In this document: one piece after another, positions 44,714-54,167 of the stretch
Numbering within the stretch: position 1 is the first letter of the stretch
Layout of the letters: each line of letters starts with the position of its first letter
NCBI RefSeq assembly: GCF_023078375.1
Contig: NZ_CP095555.1
Coordinates: forward strand, 310,001 to 374,000
Direction: 5' to 3'
DNA: 64,000 bases
Source: Roseomonas gilardii subsp. gilardii
GTDB lineage: Bacteria; Pseudomonadota; Alphaproteobacteria; Acetobacterales; Acetobacteraceae
The notes under the pieces: model-generated
Databases searched by the model: none
What the model saw: only the letters and a program-made list of their open reading frames with translations
What the model was told of the DNA's origin: nothing
Made by a program: the position numbers and the translations under genes

Positions 44714-45240
44714 TCCTCTGGCTGAAGATCCTGCACATCGCCACGCTCAGCATCTGGTGTGCCGGCCTGCTGGGGCTGCCGCTGCTCTATGCCCGCCGCC
44801 CCCTGGTGGCGGAGGGGAGGCCGCTCTTCGAATTGCAGGCCTTCACCCGCTACCTCTTCGTCACGCTGGTCTCGCCCGCGGCCTTCCTGGCCATCGGCTC
44901 CGGCACGGCGCTGATCTTCCTGCGGGACACCTTCACCCTCTGGTTCGCCGCCAAGCTGCTGGCGGTGGGTGTGCTGGCCCTGCTGCATCTGCTGAACGGC
45001 TACGTGGTGCTGCATCTCTTCGATCACCCGCGCCTGCTGTGGCGCGGCGCGAATGCCGGGCTCGGCGGGCTGACCCTGCTGACGGTCCTGGCCATCCTCT
45101 GGCTGGTGCTGGACAAGCCGGTGCTCGGTCTCGACGCCCTGCCGGAGGTGCTGCGGCGCCCGGGTGGGCTGCGGGACCTCCTGGGCGGGCTGCCGCTGCC
45201 CGTTCAGCCGCGCGGCGAGACCATGAGGGCGATCCCGTGA
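44710..45240 (+). CDS. CopD-like / oxidase-associated four-helix membrane protein
   Basis: A 176-residue protein with four membrane segments (MILWLKILHIATLSIWCAGL, VTLVSPAAFLAIGSGTALIF, LLAVGVLALLHLLNGYVVLH, LTLLTVLAILWLVLDKP). Histidines at the membrane faces (KILHIA, LLHLL) resemble CopD/HemJ-type haem or copper proteins often coded beside CtaG. The start overlaps the ctaG stop. Its 3' end overlaps the convergent DUF2231 gene by 37 bases. A role in copper or haem supply for the oxidase is inferred. Confidence 0.72.
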   Translation: MILWLKILHIATLSIWCAGLLGLPLLYARRPLVAEGRPLFELQAFTRYLFVTLVSPAAFLAIGSGTALIFLRDTFTLWFAAKLLAVGVLALLHLLNGYVVLHLFDHPRLLWRGANAGLGGLTLLTVLAILWLVLDKPVLGLDALPEVLRRPGGLRDLLGGLPLPVQPRGETMRAIP

Positions 45241-45701
45241 TCCAGGATCAGCTTGCCGCCATGATAGCCCGCGACGCCGGTGAAGCCGGCGCTGAGCAGC
45301 GACATCAGCAGGCCGAGCGGCAGCACCGCCGCCATGTCCACCAGGCGCAGCCCCCAGTTCATGCCGATCATGGCGATCAGCGCCATGGCGACGATCGCAT
45401 GCATCCAGCTCGCGGCGCGGCCCCGGATACCGGGCACCAGCAGCAGCTCCGCCGTGCCGATCGCCGCCGCCAGCACGCCGCTGACGAAGGCAACGCCACA
45501 GGCCCAGAGGCCGGCGCGCAGCCAGAAGGGATCGGCCGACCACCAGTAGAACAGGTCGCAGCCCAGCGTGCCGAAGACCAGGGCGATGGGGAAATGCACC
45601 GCCATGGCATGCAGTGGATGGCCGGCCACCGCCACGGCGGAGGACACGTCCTCCTCCGACAGGTTCTCGATGACCGGATTGGTCTCGGTTCCCTCGGCCA
45701 T
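45204..45701 (-). CDS. DUF2231-family membrane protein
   Basis: A 165-residue inner-membrane protein with four helices. The conserved start of the family is visible as VAGHPLHAMAVHFPIALVFG, where His residues lie before and in the first helix; others are in WMHAIVAMALIAMIGMNWGL and GVAGYHGGKLILDHG. The ATG at 45701 is used; frames extending upstream are Arg/Pro-rich. It is divergent from coxB (47 bases between starts) and convergent with the CopD-like gene. DUF2231 proteins often lie near cytochrome oxidase genes; the function is unknown. Confidence 0.78.
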   Translation of the reverse strand: MAEGTETNPVIENLSEEDVSSAVAVAGHPLHAMAVHFPIALVFGTLGCDLFYWWSADPFWLRAGLWACGVAFVSGVLAAAIGTAELLLVPGIRGRAASWMHAIVAMALIAMIGMNWGLRLVDMAAVLPLGLLMSLLSAGFTGVAGYHGGKLILDHGIALMVSPRG

Positions 45702-45748
45702 GCCGCCGCTCCTTCTGCCCGACGGCAGAAGTCCGCCGGGGCGGGGGG

Positions 45749-46575
45749 TTGCACCGCGCCCGTGCCCTGCCGCCGCTGCTTGCCCTCGCCCTTCCCCTGG
45801 GCGGCTGTGGCGGGCCCTTCTCCACCCTGGACCCGGCCGGGCCCGTGGCGGCCTCGGTGGCGCGCCTCTGGTGGGTGATGCTGGGCGGCTCGGCACTCCT
45901 CTTCCTGCTGGTGATGGCGCTGCTGCTGCTGGCTTTCCTGCGGCCCGGCATCGCCTCGGGCACCGGCGAGCGGCTCTGGCTGTTCTGGGGCGGGCTCGTG
46001 ATGCCCGGCCTCGTGCTGGCGGCGCTGATGGTCTTCGCCCTGGCGAACGGGGAAAGGCTGCTGGCGCATCCAGGCACGCCCGGTGTCCTGCGGGTGGAGG
46101 CGCGGCCGCAGCAATGGATCTGGCGCTTCACCTATCCCGGGGCCGGAGGGCCGGAGGGGGAATGGAAACCGCCGGCCTGCTGCATATCCCCGCCGGGCGG
46201 CCGGTGGATGTCCATGTGATCGGGGGGGACGTGATCCACAGCTTCTGGGTGCCGCGGCTGGGTGGCAAGATGGATGCCATTCCAGGCCATACCAACATCC
46301 TGCGCCTCCAGGCCACGGAGCCGGGCCTTTATGACGGCCTCTGCGCCGAGTTCTGCGGCACCTTCCATGCGGAGATGCGCTTCGCGGTGCAGGCGCATCC
46401 GGCGGAGGAATACGAGGCGGCCCTGGCACGCCTCGCCAGCCGCCTGCCGCTTCCCGCCCCATCGTCCGGGGTGCCGGGGGCGGAGGAACGCGGGGCCCTG
46501 GGCTCCGTGCCGGTCGGCCGCTCGCCGGAAGGGCAGAGGCTGGACGGGCAGACCCAGGGAGGGCGCGCGCCATGA
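45749..46575 (+). pseudogene. coxB: Cytochrome c oxidase subunit II, frameshifted
   Basis: Two frames form one CoxB of about 275 residues. The first, from TTG 45749, gives a lipoprotein signal (ALPLGGCGGPFS, lipid-Cys), two helices (WWVMLGGSALLFLLVMALLL and LVMPGLVLAALMVFAL) and RVEARPQQWIWRFTYPG. The second gives IHSFWVPRLGGKMDAIPGH and the CuA site CAEFCGTFHAEM (two Cys, His, Met, Glu all present). One extra G at the G5 run 46156-46160 restores the frame. No haem c motif was seen, so it is not a caa3-type subunit II with fused cytochrome. The stop overlaps coxA (ATGA). Loss of frame here would inactivate the oxidase, so a read error is the more likely explanation. Confidence 0.85.
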
Positions 46576-49175
46576 CCGACGGGAACGATCCGCCGGGGCG
46601 CGACCACCCGTCACCCATCCGCCTGCACAAGGAACTGGAGCGCATCTGGGCCACGCCGAAGGGCTGGGGCGCGCTTTCGGCGGTGAACCACACGGTGATC
46701 GGCAAGCGCTTCATCGTCACCGCCTTCGTCTTCTTCGCGATCGGCGGGCTGCTGTCGATGCTGATCCGCGCGCAACTCGCCACGCCGCGCTCGGCCTTCC
46801 TGGGGCCGGAGGTGTACAACCAGGTCTTCACCATGCACGGCACGGTGATGATGTTCCTCTTCGCCATCCCGATGTTCGAGGGGCTGGCGATCTACCTCCT
46901 GCCCAAGATCCTCGGCGCGCGCGACATGGCCTTCCCGCGCCTCGGCGCCTATGGCTACTGGTGCTATCTCTTCGGCGGCTCGATCCTGATCGTGGCACTG
47001 CTCGCCGGCGTGGCGCCGGACAGCGGCTGGTTCCTCTACACGCCGCTCTCCTCGAAGCCCTATACGCCCGGCATCAACGCGGATGTCTGGCTGCTCGGCA
47101 TCACCTTCGTCGAGATCTCGGCCGTCTCAGCCGCGGTGGAGATCACCGTCACCATCCTGAAGCTGCGCGCGCCCGGCATGTCGCTCGACCGGATGCCGAT
47201 CTATGCCTGGTACCTGCTGGTAACGGCGGGGATGATGCTGGTGGGCTTCCCGCCTTTGATCCTGGGGTCGCTGCTGCTGGAGGCCGAGCGCGCCTTCGGC
47301 CTGCCCTTCTTCGATCCCACGCGCGGCGGCGACCCGCTGCTGTGGCAACACCTCTTCTGGCTCTTCGGCCATCCGGAAGTCTACATCATCTTCCTGCCCG
47401 CCGCGGGCGCCATCTCCACCATGCTGCCGGTCTTCGCCCGGCGCGAGTTGCTGGGCTATACCTGGATCGTGGTGGCCGTGGTGGCGGTGGGCTTCCTCTC
47501 CTTCGGCCTCTGGGTGCACCACATGTTCACCGTGGGCATCCCGCATCTGGCCCAGGCCTTCTTCTCCGCCGCCAGCACGCTGGTCGCGGTGCCGACGGCG
47601 GTGCAGATCTTCGCCTGGACCGGCACACTGGCGAGCGGCCGCCCGCGCCTGACCCTGCCGATGCTCTACATCCTCGGCTTCTTCTTCGTATTCACCTGCG
47701 GCGGCCTGACCGGCGTGATGCTCGCCGTCGTGCCCTTCGACTGGCAGGTGCACGACACGCAGTTCGTCGTGGCGCACCTGCACTACGTGCTGGTGGGCGG
47801 CTTCATCTTTCCCATGCTGGGCGCCGCCTATTACTGGCTGCCGCATGTCACAGGGCGCATGCCGGTGCAGCGCCTGGGCGTCGCGGCGTTCTGGCTGATC
47901 TTCCTCGGCTTCAACATCACCTTCTTCCTGATGCACCTGACAGGGCTGCGCGGCATGCCCCGGCGCATCCACAGCTACGAGGCCGGGATCGGCTGGGAGG
48001 GGCTGAACCTCCTCTCCTCCGTGGGGGGCTTCATCCTCACCATGGGCTTCGCCCTGTTCCTGCTGGACATGGTGCTGCAGTTCCGCTTCGGCCGGCGGTT
48101 CCGCCGCAATCCCTGGGGGGCGGAAACGCTGGAATGGGCCATGCCGCTTCCCGCCACGAGCTACGCCTTCGCCTCCCTGCCGGAGGTCACGGGCCGCGCG
48201 CCCATGCACGACGATCCGGATCTGGGCCGCAGGCTGGCGGCGGGGGAGGGCTACCTGCCCTTCGCCCGCCATGGGCACCAGGAAACCCTGGCGGTCGAGA
48301 TCGCCACCGGAGAGCCCGAGCAGATCGTGGTTCTGCCACAGCGCAGCTTCCTGCCGCTCTGGTCCGCGCTGGCCACGGGCACGGTCTTCGTGGCGCTGCT
48401 GTTGGGCCATTACTGGATCGCGCCGCTGGGGCTCCTGGCGACCGTGATCCTGCTGCTGTGCTGGACGCCGGACCCGGCGCGGCGGCGGGATTGCGGCCCC
48501 ATCCCCGCCGGGCGCGGGCTGATGCTGCCCTCGCATGGGGAAAGCGCCTCGGCGCCCTCCCTCTGGGCGATGCGCTTCACCCTGGTGGCGGATGCGACGC
48601 TTTTCGCCTCACTGCTCTTCGGCGCCGCCTTTCTCTACGTGGTTGCCCCGAACTGGCCGCCTCCGGCCATGCTGTCTGCTGGCGGGCCGCCGGAAGGGTG
48701 GCCGTCGCCCAGTCTGGTTCTGACGGGCCTGGTTCCGACGGGCCTGGCTCTCGCCGGCCTGGCCCTGGCGGCCATGGGCGGGCGGTGGGCTGTCGCGGCG
48801 AATGCACGCGACCGGATCGCCGGGCGCCGGGCCGGTCTGTGGCTGGCCCTGTCCGGCCACGGGGCGGCGCTGGCCGCGCTGGCGCGGCTGCTCCGTCATG
48901 TGCCGGAACCGACAGCCCATGCCGTGGGGGCGCTGGGCGTCGCCCTGCTGGCCTATGCGGCACTGCACGCGGCACTGGGCCTGCTCTTCGCCGGCTTCGG
49001 CCTGTATCGCGGCCATGCGGGCTATCTGTCACCGCGGCGCAGCCTGGACCTGCGGATCGGGCGCCTCTGGCATGACTACACCGCCATCACGGGCGCGGTC
49101 GCCCTGCTGGCGGCCATGGCCCTGTGCTGGAGCATGGGCGGGAGCAGCCTGCCGGAGACCGGAGGCGGCGCATGA
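46572..49175 (+). CDS. ctaD: Cytochrome c oxidase subunit I fused to subunit III
   Basis: An 867-residue haem-copper oxidase. Subunit I (about 30-530) has TMHGTVMMFLFAIPMFEGLA, the Glu/Tyr active site GHPEVYIIFLP, the CuB histidines LWVHHMFTVGIP, and haem ligands in DTQFVVAHLHYVLVGG. After a soluble linker (about 530-600) a subunit III-like part (about 655-860) has seven or so helices beginning SLWAMRFTLVADATLF. The D-channel entry ARDMAFPRL keeps the Asp, but the Asn pair that follows in Paracoccus is replaced by Gly-Ala. It overlaps coxB at the start and the small subunit at the end. Such fusions occur in coxMNOP-type alternative oxidases. Confidence 0.9.
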   Translation: MTDGNDPPGRDHPSPIRLHKELERIWATPKGWGALSAVNHTVIGKRFIVTAFVFFAIGGLLSMLIRAQLATPRSAFLGPEVYNQVFTMHGTVMMFLFAIPMFEGLAIYLLPKILGARDMAFPRLGAYGYWCYLFGGSILIVALLAGVAPDSGWFLYTPLSSKPYTPGINADVWLLGITFVEISAVSAAVEITVTILKLRAPGMSLDRMPIYAWYLLVTAGMMLVGFPPLILGSLLLEAERAFGLPFFDPTRGGDPLLWQHLFWLFGHPEVYIIFLPAAGAISTMLPVFARRELLGYTWIVVAVVAVGFLSFGLWVHHMFTVGIPHLAQAFFSAASTLVAVPTAVQIFAWTGTLASGRPRLTLPMLYILGFFFVFTCGGLTGVMLAVVPFDWQVHDTQFVVAHLHYVLVGGFIFPMLGAAYYWLPHVTGRMPVQRLGVAAFWLIFLGFNITFFLMHLTGLRGMPRRIHSYEAGIGWEGLNLLSSVGGFILTMGFALFLLDMVLQFRFGRRFRRNPWGAETLEWAMPLPATSYAFASLPEVTGRAPMHDDPDLGRRLAAGEGYLPFARHGHQETLAVEIATGEPEQIVVLPQRSFLPLWSALATGTVFVALLLGHYWIAPLGLLATVILLLCWTPDPARRRDCGPIPAGRGLMLPSHGESASAPSLWAMRFTLVADATLFASLLFGAAFLYVVAPNWPPPAMLSAGGPPEGWPSPSLVLTGLVPTGLALAGLALAAMGGRWAVAANARDRIAGRRAGLWLALSGHGAALAALARLLRHVPEPTAHAVGALGVALLAYAALHAALGLLFAGFGLYRGHAGYLSPRRSLDLRIGRLWHDYTAITGAVALLAAMALCWSMGGSSLPETGGGA

Positions 49176-49522
49176 ACGCGGCCGGGCGCCCTTCCGGCCT
49201 GCTCCTTCTGGCCGGCTTCGCGGTCTGGGGTTCCGCCTTCGTCGCGCTCTACGGTGGCGTGTCCCTGGGTTGCGCCTGGGGCTGGGACGCGAGGCCGCTC
49301 GGCCCCGTCAGCCTGCTGCGGGGCCTGCTGCTGCTGATCCTCGCGGCGCATCTGCTGGTGCTCACGCTGCTGCTGCGGTGGTGCTGGCGGCCCCTTCGCT
49401 CCGCCCCCGGCCACTCCCTGGGGCATTTCCTGGGCCTGGCTTCCCTGGCGGCCACGGCTGCCGCCCTGCTGGCCACGCTCTGGACCGGCCTGCCCGTGCT
49501 GGGGCTCTCGGCCTGCACCTGA
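49172..49522 (+). CDS. Small three-helix membrane protein of the cox locus
   Basis: A 116-residue protein with three hydrophobic segments (GLLLLAGFAVWGSAFVALYG, LLRGLLLLILAAHLLVLTLL, FLGLASLAATAAALLATLW). The ATG at 49172 overlaps the stop of the fused subunit gene. Position corresponds to the terminal small subunit gene of coxMNOP-like operons (CoxP-like or subunit IV). No cofactor motif is seen. It ends the operon; the next gene is convergent. Confidence 0.65.
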   Translation: MNAAGRPSGLLLLAGFAVWGSAFVALYGGVSLGCAWGWDARPLGPVSLLRGLLLLILAAHLLVLTLLLRWCWRPLRSAPGHSLGHFLGLASLAATAAALLATLWTGLPVLGLSACT

Positions 49523-49539
49523 GCGGCCCGTCGCCGGTC

Positions 49540-50079
49540 TCAGCTCATGGAGGTGTTGCGCCTGATGAAATCGGCCTTCGCCGCCGTGTAGGAGGCGCGG
49601 TCCCCCGGATAGAGGCTCGCCAGCGCCATCTTCTCCGCCTCATACGACCTTGCGAGGCCGGGAGCGTTGCGGAGGCGGTCGCGGAAGGCGAGGTTCTGCC
49701 GCCATTTCCAGCCGTTCCATTCCACGACATGGAGATGATGCGTGCGCGGCACCCCCTTGGCGAAGAACACCCCGCCCGGGACCTGCCGGCCGTCCACGTA
49801 GCCGTAGCCGATGCCATCAAGCAGGGGGCGGCAGCGGTCGGCGGCGGAAAGGCAGCGCACCCCGACCATCAGATCCAGGATCGGCTTCGCGCGGATGCCC
49901 GGGATCGAGGTGCTTCCGAAGTGCTGGATGTCCACCAGCAGTCCCTGCAGCGCGGTGCGGATGAGCCGCTCCTCGCTGTCATAGAGCGAAGCCCATGCGG
50001 GATCGTGTCCCACCAGGAAAACGCGGCCATCGTCCAAACCCAGCAAGCAGCTTCGTCCCTTGTTCCCGGTCCACGGCAC
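49540..50079 (-). CDS. GrpB/UPF0157-family nucleotidyltransferase-like protein
   Basis: A 179-residue protein. VGHDPAWASLYDSEERLIRT, HFGSTSIPGIRAKPILDLMV and RTHHLHVVEWNGWKWRQNLA are the diagnostic GrpB segments; GSTSIPG-x-x-AKPILDLMV is a degenerate nucleotidyltransferase loop with Asp. Function in bacteria is poorly known. The start is uncertain: GTG 50079 gives the usual length, while ATG 50166 or 50181 would add about 30 Arg-rich residues. It is convergent with the cox operon and divergent from the FadJ-type gene. Confidence 0.8.
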   Translation of the reverse strand: MPWTGNKGRSCLLGLDDGRVFLVGHDPAWASLYDSEERLIRTALQGLLVDIQHFGSTSIPGIRAKPILDLMVGVRCLSAADRCRPLLDGIGYGYVDGRQVPGGVFFAKGVPRTHHLHVVEWNGWKWRQNLAFRDRLRNAPGLARSYEAEKMALASLYPGDRASYTAAKADFIRRNTSMS

Positions 50080-50244
50080 CGATGAAGCGCCGGGCCTCGC
50101 CAGTCCCGGCAATGCGATGCGGAAGCTGGCATGGCCGATGGCGGCCCGCTGTGACCTGGCGCACATCCGGGAGGCGGCCACGGGGCCTCGCCAACCGGAG
50201 ATTCCGGCCTATCCTGTGGCCAAAAGGGAAGGAGGAGGCTCGCC

Positions 50245-52328
50245 ATGCCGCATCACGACCATGCCGTCACCGTCACGCGGGAGGACGGGATCGCGCTGAT
50301 CCGCATCGACCATCCGCCGGTCAACGCGCTGTCGCAGCCGGTGCGGGAGGGGCTGCTGCGGGCGCTGCGGAGCCTGGCCGCGGAGCCCTCCCCCGGGCCG
50401 TGGTGATCCATGGCGGCCCCGGCCGCTTCATCGCCGGCGCTGACATCAAGGAGATGGACCAGCCGCCGGGCGAGCCGCTGCTGCCCGATCTCGTCGCCGC
50501 CATCGAGGCCATGCCGCAGCCGGTGGTGGCGGCCATGGAGGGTGTGGCGCTGGGCGGGGGGCTGGAGATCGCGCTGGCCTGCGACCTGCGCCTGGCCGGT
50601 CCCGGCCTGCGCCTCGGGCTGGTGGAAACGCGGCTGGGCCTCATCCCGGGCGCGGGCGGCACGCAGCGCCTGCCACGGCTGACCGGGGTGGCGAAGGCCA
50701 TCGAACTGATCGGAGAGGCCAAGGTGCTGGGGGCCCGGGACGCGGCGGCGGCCGGCCTCGTGGATGCCGTCGTGGAGGGCGAGTTGCTGCCGGAGGCCAT
50801 CCACCGTGCCCGGTCCGCCGTGAAGCGCCGCCTTTCCGGCCTGCCCGTGCCGCCGCGCGAGCCGGAGGCCGAGGAACGGGCCAGCCAGGCGGCGCTGCGC
50901 AAGGGCAAGGGCTCGCAGGCCGTTGCCGCCGCCGTCGCGCTGCTGCGCGACACGGCCTCGCTCGATTTCGCCGCCGGATCGCGACGCGAAAGGGCGCTGT
51001 TCCTGGAATTGCGCGGCAGCGAGGAGGCCGCCGCCCTGCGCCATCTCTTCCTGGCGGAGCGGGAGGCCGCGCGGGTCCCGGGGCTGGAGGGCGTGGCGCC
51101 GCGCCCGCTGGAACGGGCCGTGGTGATCGGCGGCGGCACCATGGGAAGCGGCATCGCCATGGCCCTGGCCGATGCCGGACTGCCGGTGGCGATCGTCGAG
51201 CGCGATGCCGCCGCGGCGGAGCAATGCGCCGCCCGGCTGCGGGACGCCTATGCGGGGCAGGTGGCATCCGGCCGCCTCGATCCCGCCACGGCGGAGGAAC
51301 GCCTGGGCCGTGTCACGGCGACGGCGGACTGGGGCGTGCTGCGGGAGGCGGATCTGGCGATCGAGGCCGCCTTCGAGGAGATGGAGGTCAAGGCGGACAT
51401 CTTCCGCCGCCTGGATGCCATGGCGAAGCCGGGTGCGGTGCTGGCGAGCAACACCTCCTATCTCGACCTCGATGCCATCGCCCGCTTCACCGCACGCCCG
51501 CGCGACGTGCTGGGGCTGCATTTCTTCGCCCCGGCCCAGGTCATGAAGCTGCTGGAGGTGGTGCGCGGGGCGGAAACGGCGCCGGAGGTGCTGGCGAGCG
51601 GGATCGCCCTGGGACGGAAGCTCGGGAAGGTGGCCGTCGTGTCCGGCGTCTGCGAGGGCTTCATCGGCAACCGCATCTATGCCGCCTATCGCCGCCATGC
51701 CGAATATCTGGTGATGGATGGCGCGACGCCCTGGGAGGTGGACGCGGCGCTGGAGCGGTACGGCTTCGCCATGGGCCTCTTCGCGGTCGGCGACATGTCC
51801 GGGCTGGACATCGCCTGGGCCATGCGCAAGCGGCGCGCGGCGACCCGCGATCCGCGCGAGCGCTACGTCGCCATCGCCGACCGGCTCTGCGAGGCCGGGC
51901 GCCTGGGCCGCAAGACCGGCGCGGGCTGGTACAATCATGCGGGCGGCAAGGCGGAGCCCGATCCGGCGGTGGAGGAGATCATCCGGGCCGAGCGCGCCGC
52001 CGCCGGCATCACCCCCCGCCGCTTCACGGCGGAGGAGATCCAGGACCGCCTGCTGGCCGTCATGGTGAACGAGGCGGCGAAGATCCTGCAGGACGGCATC
52101 GCCCTGCGACCCGGGGATATCGATCTGGTGCTGGTGAACGGCTACGGCTTCCCGCGCCGGAAGGGCGGCCCGCTCCACGCCGCCGACCGCCGGGGCCTCG
52201 ACGCCATGCTGGCGGAGGTGGAGGCCATGGCCGGCGACGACCCGGCCTCCCAGCCGGCCCCGCTGCTGCGCGAACTGGTCCAGGCGGGTGCCACCTTCCG
52301 GGCCTGGTCATCGCGGCCGGGGCGATAG
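50245..52328 (+). pseudogene. FadJ-type enoyl-CoA hydratase / 3-hydroxyacyl-CoA dehydrogenase, frameshifted
   Basis: The bifunctional beta-oxidation protein of about 694 residues is broken once. ATG 50245 with GGAAGGAGGAGG upstream gives IALIRIDHPPVNALS. The frame then changes at the C5 run 50390-50394 and continues AVVIHGGPGRFIAGADIKEM to 52328. The hydratase part has GVALGGGLEIALACDLR and ETRLGLIPGAGGTQR with its Glu. The dehydrogenase part has VVIGGGTMGSGIAMALADAG (NAD motif), the catalytic His in LGLHFFAPAQVMKL, and GFIGNRIYAAY. One added C restores the frame as EPSPRAVVIHGG. It is a lone gene; no thiolase is adjacent. Confidence 0.88.
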
Positions 52329-52354
52329 GGCACCCCGCCATCGCGCCCCGCTGC

Positions 52355-52594
52355 TCAGCCGGGCGCGGCGGCCTGTGGCATCGGATGGGTGTTCGCCGCC
52401 CGCCACTGGCGCTGGACCTCCGCATCCACCTCGTCGGCTTTCTGCCCGGGGCGGACGGTGACCTCCGCGCCATGCAGCGCGAAACGGACCGGCCTGCCGA
52501 GCTTCCCGGCCTTCTCGACACAGCGCGTGATGACATGCGGCAGATAGTCGGTCGGCTGGGTGGGATATTCGACGACATCCGGAACGGCGGTCAT
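52355..52594 (-). CDS. Hypothetical 79-residue protein
   Basis: A short polar protein starting MTAVPDVVEYPTQPTDYLPH, with one cysteine and a Lys/Arg/Val-rich middle (CVEKAGKLGRPVRFALHG, EVTVRPGQKADEVDAEVQRQ). It looks like a small folded domain, probably two strands and two helices. AGGAAA lies upstream of the ATG at 52594. I do not recognise the family. It is convergent with the FadJ-type gene and divergent from ktrB; real-gene status is supported by the amino-acid composition, which unlike shadow frames is not Arg/Pro-dominated. Confidence 0.55.
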   Translation of the reverse strand: MTAVPDVVEYPTQPTDYLPHVITRCVEKAGKLGRPVRFALHGAEVTVRPGQKADEVDAEVQRQWRAANTHPMPQAAAPG

Positions 52595-52727
52595 GCGGGC
52601 GTTTCCTGATCGTTGACGCGGAAAGCCTGGACGAGCGGCGGCGACCGCGTCAAGGCACCGCCGCCGTGTCACGGTGCCCTCCCTGGCTTGACCCTGCGGC
52701 GGATTGGTCAACAAGCTGAGATTGGCC

Positions 52728-54167
52728 ATGGTCCAGGGAGGCTCACGGTTGCGACCACGTGGCGGGAAGGGCGGCGCCTCCCATATCGGCCTGCCGCCGG
52801 CGCTGCTCCGCGCGGCCCCGCTGTCGCGGAGCGCCTTCGGAGGCATGCTCCGGCATCCGACGCGGGTGATCCCGCTCGCCTTCCTGGTGGTGATCCTGCT
52901 GGGCACCGGGCTGCTGATGCTGCCCCCGGCGCGGATGGACGGGCAGGGAGCCCCGTTCCTCACCGCCCTCTTCACCGCGACCTCGGCCACCAGCCTGTCC
53001 GGCCTCTCGGTCGTGGACATGGCGACCTACTGGGCTTTCCCGGGGCAGGTGGTGATCCTGCTGCTGATGCAGGCCGGCGGGCTGGGCATCCTCACCGGCG
53101 CGACCCTGCTCGGCCTGCTGGTCCGGCGGCGCATCCGGCTGTCCTCGCGGCTCATGACGCAGGCGGAGACGCAGGTGATCGCGCCCGGGGACGTCGCCGC
53201 GATCCTGCGGCTGGTGCTGGCGATGACGCTGGGGACCGAGCTGCTGGTGGCGTCGGCGCTGTGCCTGCGTCTCCGCCTCGCCTATGGCATGGGGTGGGGC
53301 GAGGCAGGCTGGACCGGCCTCTTCCACGCGGTCTCCGCCTATACCAATGCGGGCCTGTCCACCTATGGCGACAGCCTGGTGCGCTTCGGCGCGGATCTCG
53401 CGGTGACGGGCCCGGTGATGGTGGCGGTGCTGGTGGGCGGGATCGGGGTGCCGGTGGTCCATGACCTGCGCCGCGCGCCGCTGGAGCCGAAGCACTGGAG
53501 CCTGCACACGCGGCTTACCCTGATCGGCAGCGCCGTGCTGCTGCTGCTCGGCTGGGCCGGGGTGCTGGCCTATGAATGGGGCAATCCGGCCACGCTGGCG
53601 GGGCTGCCCGTGCAGCAACGTGTGCACGGCGCCCTGTTCCATGCGGTCATGACACGCTCGGGCGGGTTCAACACGGTGGATGTCGCGGCGATGCGGCCGG
53701 AGACACTGATTCTCAGCAGCGCGCTGATGCTGATCGGCGGCGGCAGCGCCAGCACGGCGGGCGGCATCCGGGTGACAACCTTCGTGCTGCTGGGCCTGGC
53801 CGTCTGGGCGGAGGTCCGGGGATCGCCCGATGTCAACGCCTTCGGCCGCCGGCTGCCGGAATCCCTGTTGCGGCAGGCGCTGACCATCGCCCTGCTGGCG
53901 ATCGCCGTGGCCGGCGCCGGCGCCCTGCTGCTGCTGTCGCTGACGGACCTGCCGACGGAGAAGGTGCTGTTCGAGGTGGTCTCCGCCCTGGCGACGGTGG
54001 GGTTGTCCGCGGGCGTTTCCGCCGATCTGCCCATGCCCGGGCTTGTGGTCGTGGTGGGGCTGATGTTCCTGGGCCGGGTGGGCACGGTGACCATCGCCAC
54101 GGCCCTGGCGCTGCGGGGCGCCCGGGCCACCTACCGCTATCCGGAGGAGCGCACCATCGTTGGCTAG
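52728..54167 (+). CDS. ktrB: KtrB/TrkH-family potassium uptake channel subunit
   Basis: A 479-residue membrane protein made of four M1-P-M2 units. The selectivity glycines are in SATSLSGLSV, SAYTNAGLST, MTRSGGFNTV and ALATVGLSAG, so the filter looks functional. The segment GGGSASTAGGIRVTTF is typical of the KtrB/TrkH M2c region. The cytoplasmic leader (about 40 residues) is Arg/Gly-rich; ATG 52728 is preferred over TTG 52704. The downstream ktrA starts before this gene ends, so gate and ring are coupled. It imports K+ with Na+ or the proton gradient. Expression control not visible. Confidence 0.88.
   Translation: MVQGGSRLRPRGGKGGASHIGLPPALLRAAPLSRSAFGGMLRHPTRVIPLAFLVVILLGTGLLMLPPARMDGQGAPFLTALFTATSATSLSGLSVVDMATYWAFPGQVVILLLMQAGGLGILTGATLLGLLVRRRIRLSSRLMTQAETQVIAPGDVAAILRLVLAMTLGTELLVASALCLRLRLAYGMGWGEAGWTGLFHAVSAYTNAGLSTYGDSLVRFGADLAVTGPVMVAVLVGGIGVPVVHDLRRAPLEPKHWSLHTRLTLIGSAVLLLLGWAGVLAYEWGNPATLAGLPVQQRVHGALFHAVMTRSGGFNTVDVAAMRPETLILSSALMLIGGGSASTAGGIRVTTFVLLGLAVWAEVRGSPDVNAFGRRLPESLLRQALTIALLAIAVAGAGALLLLSLTDLPTEKVLFEVVSALATVGLSAGVSADLPMPGLVVVVGLMFLGRVGTVTIATALALRGARATYRYPEERTIVG

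Noticed and set aside
49995-50244. Upstream in-frame extension of the FadJ-type second frame
   Set aside because: It overlaps the minus-strand GrpB gene and encodes Arg-rich sequence; the true N terminus starts at 50245 in another frame before the break.
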